Positions 46,101-52,624 of a stretch of DNA of 64,000 nucleotides are shown here, piece after piece; position 1 is the first letter of the stretch, and each line of letters opens with the position of its first letter. Origin of the DNA: Lachnobacterium bovis (GTDB lineage Bacteria; Bacillota; Clostridia; Lachnospirales; Lachnospiraceae); assembly GCF_900111325.1 (NCBI RefSeq), contig NZ_FOGW01000010.1, positions 54,268-118,267 of the forward strand, given 5' to 3'. The position numbers and the translations under genes were made by a program. A model generated the notes under the pieces. The model was not told the DNA's origin. It saw nothing but the letters and a program-made list of their open reading frames with translations, and ran no database searches.

Positions 46101-46307
46101 TAGCTATAATAAGTTCGGAGTTTATATATATGGATCGGAAATTAATAAACTCTGCAAGTTGACGCAGATAAGAATTTATATGATTAAAAAAAAAAAATCG
46201 TTATTTAGATATGACGTGGAATAGAAAAACCAAATGATTACGAATAAAGAACAATAATTATAATAATAGAATAATTCATTTCAAGCGGCTCGTTCGAGCC
46301 GCTTTTT
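46101..46307 (+). ncRNA. Candidate small RNA of unknown class
   Basis: An extended -10 promoter motif TGATATAAT (46086-46094) and a very strong intrinsic terminator (46283-46307, GCGGCTC/GAGCCGC then five T residues) bracket about 207 bases with no ORF of useful length. Near the 5' end GAGTTTAT and ATAAACTC can pair, followed by a small CTGC/GCAG hairpin. No -35 box of quality was seen, as expected with an extended -10. I could not match it to 6S RNA, a T-box or any riboswitch I know. The rest of the 45958-46735 gap holds only the tandem repeat, tRNA-Leu and terminators. Confidence 0.45.
46283..46307 (+). terminator. Strong GC-rich intrinsic terminator
   Basis: AAGCGGCTC and GAGCCGCTT are perfect complements around a GTTC loop, ending in five T residues. 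It is unusually GC-rich for this region. Confidence 0.92.
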
Positions 46308-46355
46308 GATTTGCAAAAATTGTCAATATATAATAATGTCTAAAAAGCAGAAAAT

Positions 46356-46384
46356 TTGACAATTAAAGAATTATTCTATACAAT
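46356..46384 (+). promoter_or_regulatory. tRNA-Leu promoter
   Basis: TTGACA (46356-46361) and TACAAT (46379-46384) are 17 bases apart. The -10 ends 15 bases before the tRNA. Confidence 0.75.
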
Positions 46385-46399
46385 TGAAATATATCATAT

Positions 46400-46484
46400 G
46401 CAGAAATGGCGGAATTGGCAGACGCGCAGGTTTCAGGTACCTGTAGTATTTTTTACTGTGTGGGTTCAAATCCCATTTTCTGCA
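46400..46484 (+). tRNA. tRNA-Leu, anticodon CAG
   Basis: The 85-base cloverleaf has acceptor arms GCAGAAA/TTTCTGC with discriminator A. The anticodon stem is CAGGT/ACCTG around loop TTCAGGT, giving anticodon CAG. A long variable arm and T arm TGGGTTCAAATCCCA complete it. CCA is not encoded. Confidence 0.97.
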
Positions 46485-46500
46485 TTTAGTATTAGAAGAG

Positions 46501-46531
46501 ATAGCCAACGTTTAGTGGCTATTTTTTTTAT
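46501..46531 (+). terminator. Intrinsic terminator of tRNA-Leu
   Basis: ATAGCCA and TGGCTAT are complementary and are followed by eight T residues. Confidence 0.88.
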
Positions 46532-46735
46532 TGAATTATATTTAGTTTATAATATGCTAAAAAAAGAAAATGGCAAAATAGAGTAAAAAGCAACAAAATC
46601 CTATTTATATTTTTAAATATCTAATATATAATAGAAAAGTGAGGCATTATAGCTTCGTATGATTATATAAATAATTATATAAAAATAATATAAATTTTAA
46701 TTTGCACTAAGTTGAATTTAGGAAAGGAACAAATA

Positions 46736-47464
46736 ATGTTAGAGATTAAGGATATTACATATCAGGTAGAAGAAAATAATAAAAAAATTAATATCATTGA
46801 TCATTTAAATCTAAATATAGAAGATGGTAAATTTGTTGTTATTACTGGTCCAAATGGTGGTGGTAAATCAACATTAGCCAAATTGATAATGGGTGTTAAT
46901 GAAGTAACATCTGGTAAGATGATTTTTGATGGCGAAGATATTACGAATAAGAGTATCACAGAAAGAGCAAAGTTAGGAATAAGCTATGCATTCCAACAGC
47001 CAGTTCATTTTAAAGGTATTAAAGTAATTGATCTTCTTAGATTGGCAGCGGGAGAAAATCTTTCAGTGTCAGCAGCTTGCGAGTATTTATCAAAAGTAGG
47101 TTTATGCGCAAAAGATTATGTTAATCGTGAAGTGAATGCATCGTTATCTGGTGGAGAATTGAAACGTATAGAAATAGCTACTGTTTTAGCAAGGGGAACT
47201 AAATTTACAGTATTTGATGAACCTGAAGCAGGAATAGATTTATGGAGTTTCCAAAATCTAATTAAAGTCTTTGAGAATATCAGAGAATCTATTAATGGTA
47301 CAATTCTTATTATTTCTCATCAAGAAAGAATTTTAAGTATTGCAGATGAGATAGTTGTAATCGAAGATGGACATGTAAAAAAACAAGGAACTAAAGAAGA
47401 AATTCTTCCAGAAATTTTAGGTACATCTTCAGCAGCTAAAGTTGCATGTGATAAGCTTATGTAA
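46736..47464 (+). CDS. sufC: Fe-S cluster assembly ATPase SufC (SMS-type SmsC)
   Basis: SufC is the ABC-type ATPase of the SUF iron-sulfur assembly scaffold. The 242-residue protein shows Walker A GPNGGGKSTLAK (near residue 37), Q-loop SYAFQQPVHFKG, signature LSGGELKR (near 143), Walker B FTVFDEPEAGIDLWS and ISHQERIL. FDEPEAGID and GELKR are SufC hallmarks. I start at ATG 46736 after GGAAAGGAAC; TTG 46712 is upstream without a site. It pairs with a single SufB/D-like gene 14 bases downstream, with no sufD, sufS or sufU, matching the minimal SMS (two-gene SUF-like) arrangement. Confidence 0.93.
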   Translation: MLEIKDITYQVEENNKKINIIDHLNLNIEDGKFVVITGPNGGGKSTLAKLIMGVNEVTSGKMIFDGEDITNKSITERAKLGISYAFQQPVHFKGIKVIDLLRLAAGENLSVSAACEYLSKVGLCAKDYVNREVNASLSGGELKRIEIATVLARGTKFTVFDEPEAGIDLWSFQNLIKVFENIRESINGTILIISHQERILSIADEIVVIEDGHVKKQGTKEEILPEILGTSSAAKVACDKLM

Positions 47465-47478
47465 GGAGAGGGATTAAT

Positions 47479-48399
47479 ATGTTAGATGAAATTCAAAAGC
47501 AAATTCTAGAGGAAGTTGCAGATTTACATAAAGTTCCAGATGGAGCATATAATATTAGAGCTAATGGTAAATCAGCTGGAAGAAATACAACAGCTAATAT
47601 CGATATCGTTACTAAAGAAGATAAAAGTGGAATTGATATTATTATTAAACCAGGTACAAAGAATGAAAGTGTGCATATTCCAGTTGTCTTAAGTGAAGCA
47701 GGAATTAAAGAAGTTGTTTATAATGATTTTTATGTTGGTGAAGGTTCAGATGTAACAATCGTTGCAGGATGTGGAATTCATAACTGTGGTAATCAAGATT
47801 CGCAGCATGATGGAGTACATAGATTTTTCGTTGGCAAAAATGCAAAAGTTCGCTACGTAGAAAAGCACTATGGACAAGGTGAAGGAACAGGTAAAAAAAT
47901 ATTAAATCCTGTAACTGAAGTATATCAAGAAGCAGGTAGCTATGTTGATATGGAAATGGTTCAAATTAAAGGTGTAGATTCTACAATAAGAACAACTAAG
48001 GCTGAATTAGCAGAGGATGCAACACTTATTGTTCATGAAAGATTAATGACACATGCTGATCAAAAGGCTAGTAGTATTTATACAGTAGAATTAAACGGAG
48101 AAAATTCAAGTACAGATATTATTTCTAGATCTGTAGCCAAAAATGAATCAGAACAAATTTTTGAGGCTGCTATTGTAGGTAATACAGTATGTAGCGGTCA
48201 TGCTGAATGTGACGCTATTATCATGGATAAAGCACACGTTGTAGCAATACCTAAATTAGATGCTAAAAACGTTGATGCAGCACTTATTCATGAAGCAGCA
48301 ATTGGTAAAATAGCAGGCGATCAGTTAATTAAACTTATGTCTCTTGGTTTGACAGAACAAGAAGCAGAAGAACAAATTATTTCAGGATTTTTAAAATAA
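47479..48399 (+). CDS. SufB/SufD-family scaffold protein (SMS-type SmsB)
   Basis: This is the scaffold partner on which SufC-type ATPases build Fe-S clusters. The 306-residue protein is much shorter than classical SufB (about 465) and lacks its N-terminal region. It keeps the beta-helix core with GCGIHNCGNQDSQHDGVH (near residue 97), STDIISRSVAKNESEQIFE, the cysteine-containing SGHAECDAIIM (near 233) and LIHEAAIGKI near the end. AAGGAGAGGG precedes the ATG. A single short SufB-like protein next to SufC is typical of anaerobes with the ancestral minimal system. Confidence 0.88.
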   Translation: MLDEIQKQILEEVADLHKVPDGAYNIRANGKSAGRNTTANIDIVTKEDKSGIDIIIKPGTKNESVHIPVVLSEAGIKEVVYNDFYVGEGSDVTIVAGCGIHNCGNQDSQHDGVHRFFVGKNAKVRYVEKHYGQGEGTGKKILNPVTEVYQEAGSYVDMEMVQIKGVDSTIRTTKAELAEDATLIVHERLMTHADQKASSIYTVELNGENSSTDIISRSVAKNESEQIFEAAIVGNTVCSGHAECDAIIMDKAHVVAIPKLDAKNVDAALIHEAAIGKIAGDQLIKLMSLGLTEQEAEEQIISGFLK

Positions 48400-48403
48400 G
48401 AAT

Positions 48404-49264
48404 ATGAAAAAAAGAAATATAATACATATTTCTGATTTATCAGATGAAAGAATAAAAAAATACATCAAGTATAACGAAAATCAGTTAACACACATATATG
48501 AACCTGATTTGGGTGTTTTCATTGCAGAAAGTGCCAAGGTAATAAAAAGAGCGTTAGATGCAGGATATCAGCCAGAGAGTTTTCTAATTGAAGAAGGATA
48601 CTTAGATGAAAGTTCAGATAGTGTAGCAGTTCGTGAAGTAAGTGAAATTATTGAGCTTTCGCCAGAGGTACCGATTTTTACTGCTAGTAAAGAAGTATTA
48701 TCAAATATTAGAGGATTTGTTGTAACTAGAGGTGTTTTGAGTGTTTTGCGAAGAAAAGAAAAAACTAAGGTCGAAGATATTATTGCTTCACAAAGAAGAA
48801 TAGTAATTCTAGAAAGTGTTGTAAATCCAACTAATATTGGTTCGATTTTTAGATCAGCAGCAGCGTTAGGTATGGAGAGTATAGTGTTAACGAGAGATTG
48901 TTGTGATCCGTTATACAGACGTTCAGCAAGGGTGAGTATGGGAACAGTATTCCAGATTCCTTGGACGTATTATGATGAAAAAAATAAAAATTACGAACAT
49001 TACATTGATCAGTTGCATGATTTAGGATATAAAGTTGTTGCTATGGCATTAAACGATCAATCTAAAGATATTACAGACCCTATTTTTGAAAAACAAGATA
49101 AGCTTGCAATTATAATGGGAAGTGAAGGAAATGGTTTATCTGAGGCAACTATCAAAAAGTGTGATTTTGTAATTAAAATTCCTATGTATCATGATGTAGA
49201 TTCATTAAATGTTGCAGCAGCAAGTGCGGTAGCTTTTTGGGAATTAAGAGTAAAAAATAAATAA
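48404..49264 (+). CDS. SpoU/TrmH-family RNA 2'-O-methyltransferase
   Basis: This is a SAM-dependent methyltransferase acting on rRNA or tRNA ribose. The 286-residue protein has an N-terminal RNA-binding substrate domain (about 1-110). The SPOUT domain follows with motif 1 VVNPTNIGSIFRSAAALG (near residue 145), motif 2 IIMGSEGNGLS (near 228) and motif 3 IPMYHDVDSLNVAAASAV (near 262), which forms the trefoil knot. It starts 4 bases after the SufB-like gene with no own ribosome site, so it is probably translated by coupling. The target nucleotide is unknown. Confidence 0.92.
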   Translation: MKKRNIIHISDLSDERIKKYIKYNENQLTHIYEPDLGVFIAESAKVIKRALDAGYQPESFLIEEGYLDESSDSVAVREVSEIIELSPEVPIFTASKEVLSNIRGFVVTRGVLSVLRRKEKTKVEDIIASQRRIVILESVVNPTNIGSIFRSAAALGMESIVLTRDCCDPLYRRSARVSMGTVFQIPWTYYDEKNKNYEHYIDQLHDLGYKVVAMALNDQSKDITDPIFEKQDKLAIIMGSEGNGLSEATIKKCDFVIKIPMYHDVDSLNVAAASAVAFWELRVKNK

Positions 49265-49338
49265 ACACATATGATACAAAAATGTTATAAAGTTATAACA
49301 TCAAGGAATATTATTAGGTAATATTATAAAGGAAAATA

Positions 49339-49422
49339 AAATGGCCCCTTGAGTAAATTGAAACGACACCTAAAAGTTAGACTTTTTGGTCATCTCAAAA
49401 TTATTTACTTAAGGGGCTTTTA
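49339..49422. repeat. Long imperfect palindrome, possible terminator or transposon remnant
   Basis: GCCCCTTGAGTAAAT (from 49344) pairs with ATTTACTTAAGGGGC at the right side (one G-U). Within it CCTAAAAGT and ACTTTTTGG form a second stem. A T run follows on the plus strand. It lies exactly between two convergent genes, so it could terminate both. The nested structure also resembles ends of IS3-family elements or a MITE, but I see no transposase. Confidence 0.6.
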
Positions 49423-49425
49423 AGA

Positions 49426-50841
49426 TTATATAATAATTCTACTCTTCTCAAGTACAATTTTTAGTCGTCTTAATCCATTTTCTAAGGAAGCGTCATTATC
49501 TAGGTTAGATAATGAAACTCTTATATAATGTTCATTATTTTTATTTGTTGAACCGCAAACAAAACGATCTGAGTGGTAAATTTTAAGCCCTTTTGATAAC
49601 ATGTAGTCTTCTATTTGTTTGCCAGGCTTGTTGCTAGAAATAGGGAGCCATCTGTAAAAACTAAGTGGATGCCCTTTTTTAGGAGCATATGGAAATATAT
49701 CATTAAATAATTGGTTCCTTATTTTGGCAGTTTCAAGTTTCTTTGTGACAATTTCATCTGCAATATTATTCATAATTAAACTACTTACTAACTGAACGTT
49801 AAACGATGAAGTTTTTACATTTACAGCAAAAAGAGCGTTTAAAATCCTTTCTCGAAATGGATTGCTGTATATTAAATAAGCAACTCTTAAACCAGAGCAA
49901 ATCGATTTTGAAAGACTGCAAATATACACACTTTGATCAGGTGCATATCGTGACATTGGTCCCATGTAGTTAGGTATTATGTCCGAATTTAAAAATGCAT
50001 GGATATCATCTTCTATAAGTATTAAATTATATTTTTTAACTATTTCAGCGAGTTGTCTTTTTCTAAAATCTGTTGTTACAACTGTCGTAGGGTTATTGCA
50101 CGACGGAACAATAAATAATCCACGTAATCTTTTTTTCTTAGCGTGAGCTTCTAATTCTTCTGGAATTATTCCATTATTATCACTTTTGATAGGTATAAGT
50201 TTTATATTTAACATTTTTGCAAGTGTGATAAAATTTGGATAAGTAAAGCAATCTACAGCAATATAATCGCCAGGTGAAAATAGTGCAAGTAAGGTTATTG
50301 TTAAGGCATTTTGGGTTCCGGCTGTGATTGCAATATTATCGATTGAAGGATAGCATTTAATTTTTTCAAGCCAAGAAAGTGCTGCTTTTTTATGGGAGAT
50401 AAGTCCAGTTGGATCCTCATATGTTAAAAGAGCAGGAAAAGAATTCTTTTTATAAGCCTGAGGTAAATGTTTATAAATAATAGAGTTATATTGTTCAAAA
50501 GAACTAACAAATCCAAAATCGATAATTTGAGATGGAGTATTTTCTAAAGAAATAGTAATTTTATTTGAAGCACTTGGAGAAACGAAAGTGCCTCTTCCAG
50601 TTTCAGCATAAATTAGTCCTTTTAATTCACATAATTTATATGCTCTTGTGACCGTTGTAAAATTTATATCAAGATAGTCTGCAAGTTCTCGCTGTGGTGG
50701 TAATAAAGTGTTCGGAAGAAGCACTCCACCGATTATATCTTTTTCAAGAAGTCCGGCGAGAGACTTATAAATAGGCTTTTTTATATTTTTTTTATCTGGT
50801 TTCCATGACAAAAAATAATCGTCAAAAGAATTAATAGGCAT
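49426..50841 (-). CDS. MocR-type transcriptional regulator (GntR HTH fused to aminotransferase fold)
   Basis: MocR proteins bind pyridoxal phosphate and control vitamin B6, amino-acid or transport genes. I start at ATG 50841 (MPINSFDDYF), 8 bases after GGAGG; the open frame runs on upstream but has no ribosome site there. The 471-residue protein has an N-terminal winged helix (residues ~20-90, QRELADYLDINFTTVTRAYK) and a class I aminotransferase domain with TAGTQNAL, VPSCNNPTTV, LIEDDIHAF and the PLP lysine in SLSKSICSGLRVAY. It is divergent from azlC-azlD, with a 12-bp palindrome between them, suggesting it regulates that pair. Confidence 0.92.
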   Translation of the reverse strand: MPINSFDDYFLSWKPDKKNIKKPIYKSLAGLLEKDIIGGVLLPNTLLPPQRELADYLDINFTTVTRAYKLCELKGLIYAETGRGTFVSPSASNKITISLENTPSQIIDFGFVSSFEQYNSIIYKHLPQAYKKNSFPALLTYEDPTGLISHKKAALSWLEKIKCYPSIDNIAITAGTQNALTITLLALFSPGDYIAVDCFTYPNFITLAKMLNIKLIPIKSDNNGIIPEELEAHAKKKRLRGLFIVPSCNNPTTVVTTDFRKRQLAEIVKKYNLILIEDDIHAFLNSDIIPNYMGPMSRYAPDQSVYICSLSKSICSGLRVAYLIYSNPFRERILNALFAVNVKTSSFNVQLVSSLIMNNIADEIVTKKLETAKIRNQLFNDIFPYAPKKGHPLSFYRWLPISSNKPGKQIEDYMLSKGLKIYHSDRFVCGSTNKNNEHYIRVSLSNLDNDASLENGLRRLKIVLEKSRIII

Positions 50842-50865
50842 TTTATGGTCCTCCGTCATTTTAAT

Positions 50866-50894
50866 AATTAAATTGTAATCCATACAATTTAATT
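50866..50894. promoter_or_regulatory. Perfect 12-bp inverted repeat, candidate MocR operator
   Basis: AATTAAATTGTA (50866-50877) and TACAATTTAATT (50883-50894) are exact complements separated by ATCCA. A further ATTGTA follows near 50899, and TATAAT at 50911-50916 could be the azlC -10. The palindrome lies between the divergent regulator and azlC starts. Confidence 0.65.
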
Positions 50895-50968
50895 GTTGAT
50901 TGTATGTAAATATAATGATACGATTGATTCTGCAAAAAGTAAAGAGATTAGAAAAGAGGTAACAAAAA

Positions 50969-51649
50969 TTGAGAATAAAAGCATTAAAAGCGGCATTTCC
51001 ACAGACAATTCCTATTTTTGCAGGATTCTTGTTTTTGGCAATGACGTTAGGAATATATATGGTAAAATTAGGATTTCCAGCGTGGATTCCTATTTTAACG
51101 AGTGCGGTTGTATTTGCAGGATCAGTAGAATTTATAGCAGCTAATCTTATGCTTGGAATTTTTAATCCAATACAAGCTATAACGCTTGCAATTATGGTCA
51201 ATGCACGACATTTATTTTACGGAATATCTATGCTTGATAAGTATCGTGGCATTGGTAAGAAAAAATTATATGTGATTTTTGGAATGTGTGATGAAACTTT
51301 TTCCATAAACTATACAGCTGATATACCTGAAGATGTCGATAGAGGATGGTTTTTATTTTGGGTGACAGTATTGAATCATATGTATTGGATTTTTGGGGCT
51401 TCAATTGGAGCGCTTTTTGGAAGTATTTTAAAATTTAACACTAAAGGGTTAGATTTTGTAATGACAGCGATGTTTATTGTGATTTTTATGAATCAGTGGG
51501 GGAAAGAAGACAATCACATAAGTGCAATTATTGGAGTTGTTGTATCGGCTATGTGTTTGATTTTTTTAGGAAAAACTCAATTCATTATTCCTTCGATGAT
51601 TCTTATAGTTTTGATTTTAACAGGTATGAAAAAATATATAGTGAGGTAA
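50969..51649 (+). CDS. azlC: Branched-chain amino acid exporter, AzlC-like subunit
   Basis: AzlC and AzlD form a two-component exporter of branched-chain amino acids or their analogues. The 226-residue protein has about seven membrane helices and the AzlC hallmarks AFPQTIPIFAGFLFLAMTLG at the start, VFAGSVEFIA near residue 50 and NARHLFYGISML near residue 77. The start is a TTG 8 bases after AGAGGT. azlD follows 4 bases later. The divergent MocR-type gene and palindrome suggest control by that regulator. Confidence 0.94.
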   Translation: MRIKALKAAFPQTIPIFAGFLFLAMTLGIYMVKLGFPAWIPILTSAVVFAGSVEFIAANLMLGIFNPIQAITLAIMVNARHLFYGISMLDKYRGIGKKKLYVIFGMCDETFSINYTADIPEDVDRGWFLFWVTVLNHMYWIFGASIGALFGSILKFNTKGLDFVMTAMFIVIFMNQWGKEDNHISAIIGVVVSAMCLIFLGKTQFIIPSMILIVLILTGMKKYIVR

Positions 51650-51653
51650 CATT

Positions 51654-51980
51654 ATGACATTATTTCAAAAATTAATAATAATTTCTGTTGTTTCAGTAGG
51701 AACGATGATAACTAGATTTACACCATTTATTTTATTTCCAGCAGGAAAAGAAACTCCTAAATACGTGAAATATTTGGGATCGGTTTTACCGGCAGCAGTT
51801 TTTGGATTGTTAGTCGTTTATAGTTTAAAAGATGTTCACGTATTAACGGGAACACACGGAATTCCAGAAATGCTAGCATCATTAGTTGTGATTGGATTGT
51901 ATTATTGGCGTAAAGATATGTTACTTCCAATAGCAGGTGGAACAATTTTTTATATGTTTTTAGTTCAATGTGTTTTATAA
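51654..51980 (+). CDS. azlD: Branched-chain amino acid exporter, AzlD-like subunit
   Basis: This is the small partner of AzlC. The 108-residue protein has four membrane helices and the family's TRFTPFILFP near residue 20 and YLGSVLPAAVFGLLVVYSL near residue 40. It starts 4 bases after azlC, preceded by GTGAGGTAAC, and ends the operon. Confidence 0.93.
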   Translation: MTLFQKLIIISVVSVGTMITRFTPFILFPAGKETPKYVKYLGSVLPAAVFGLLVVYSLKDVHVLTGTHGIPEMLASLVVIGLYYWRKDMLLPIAGGTIFYMFLVQCVL

Positions 51981-52053
51981 GTAAAAGCTAGATTATAGTT
52001 AGATATAAGGAAAAGATTATAGAGTTAAACAGAATTGTTGAAATAGTAAAGAG

Positions 52054-52097
52054 AAGTCAGTAGATATATTTAAGGATATATTTATTGACTTTTTTTT
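52054..52097 (+). terminator. Intrinsic terminator of azlC-azlD
   Basis: AAGTCAGTAGATATAT and ATATATTTATTGACTT pair imperfectly, closed by AAGTCA/TGACTT, and are followed by eight T residues. Confidence 0.82.
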
Positions 52098-52123
52098 GTT
52101 AGATGCATATAATTATATTAAAA

Positions 52124-52140
52124 ATACCCCGATGGGGTAT
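52124..52140. promoter_or_regulatory. CsoR-type copper operator
   Basis: ATACCCC GAT GGGGTAT is a perfect 7-base inverted repeat, a G/C island in A/T-rich DNA, and closely resembles the known CsoR operator core (TACCC...GGGTA). It lies about 40 bases upstream of the CsoR-type gene, where it would block the operon promoter until Cu(I) binds the repressor. Confidence 0.85.
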
Positions 52141-52181
52141 ATGAAGTTGCGTAAAATTAAAGAGTAGAGGTGAATTATATC

Positions 52182-52580
52182 ATGCCAAATTTAAATAATA
52201 AAAAAGAAATAGAGTCAGAATTAAAAAAATGTTGTTGTTCAGAAAACAAATTAGAAAGTGGCAACACAGTTGAATCAAATAGTGAAGAATTGATTGTAAC
52301 CGGCAAGACAAAGAAGAGAACAGAAAAAGAATTTAAGGATTTATACAACAGACTTTCTCGCATAGAGGGACAAGTTCGAGGCGTTAAAAAGATGGTAGAA
52401 AAAGAAGCTTATTGTGTAGATATTTTAACTCAAGTTTCGGCCATTACATCAGCACTTAACAGTTTTAACAAGGTTTTATTATCTAATCATATTAAGAGTT
52501 GTGTAATACAAAACGTCAAAGAAGGTAACGAAGAGGTTATAGATGAGTTAGTAAAAACAATTCAAAAACTAATGAAATAA
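52182..52580 (+). CDS. csoR: CsoR-family copper-sensing repressor
   Basis: CsoR-family repressors release DNA on Cu(I) binding. I start at ATG 52182 after AGAGGTGA; GTG 52170 is an in-frame alternative. The 132-residue protein is about 35-40 residues longer than usual. An N-terminal Lys/Glu/Ser-rich tail contains a CCC triplet (KKCCCSENK). The four-helix domain then begins FKDLYNRLSRIEGQVRGV. The Cu(I) ligand pattern Cys...His-x3-Cys is present (AYCVDILTQV and SNHIKSCV). The adjacent copA and the upstream operator support a copper role. Confidence 0.93.
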   Translation: MPNLNNKKEIESELKKCCCSENKLESGNTVESNSEELIVTGKTKKRTEKEFKDLYNRLSRIEGQVRGVKKMVEKEAYCVDILTQVSAITSALNSFNKVLLSNHIKSCVIQNVKEGNEEVIDELVKTIQKLMK

Positions 52581-52624
52581 TTTTTAAATGTTTAAGCAAT
52601 ACATGGAAAGGAGGAATTATTTCA

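Noticed and set aside
46101..46307. T-box leader for a leucine-related gene
   Set aside because: The T-box core and AGGGTGGNACCGCG motif are absent, and the unit ends in a terminator before a tRNA, not a synthetase or biosynthetic gene.
46356..46586. Open frame of 76 codons on the plus strand
   Set aside because: It reads straight through tRNA-Leu and its terminator, has no ribosome site and is not protein-like.
50842..51201. Upstream extension of the MocR-type regulator frame
   Set aside because: The added 120 codons overlap azlC on the other strand and the palindrome; a good GGAGG site supports the start at 50841.
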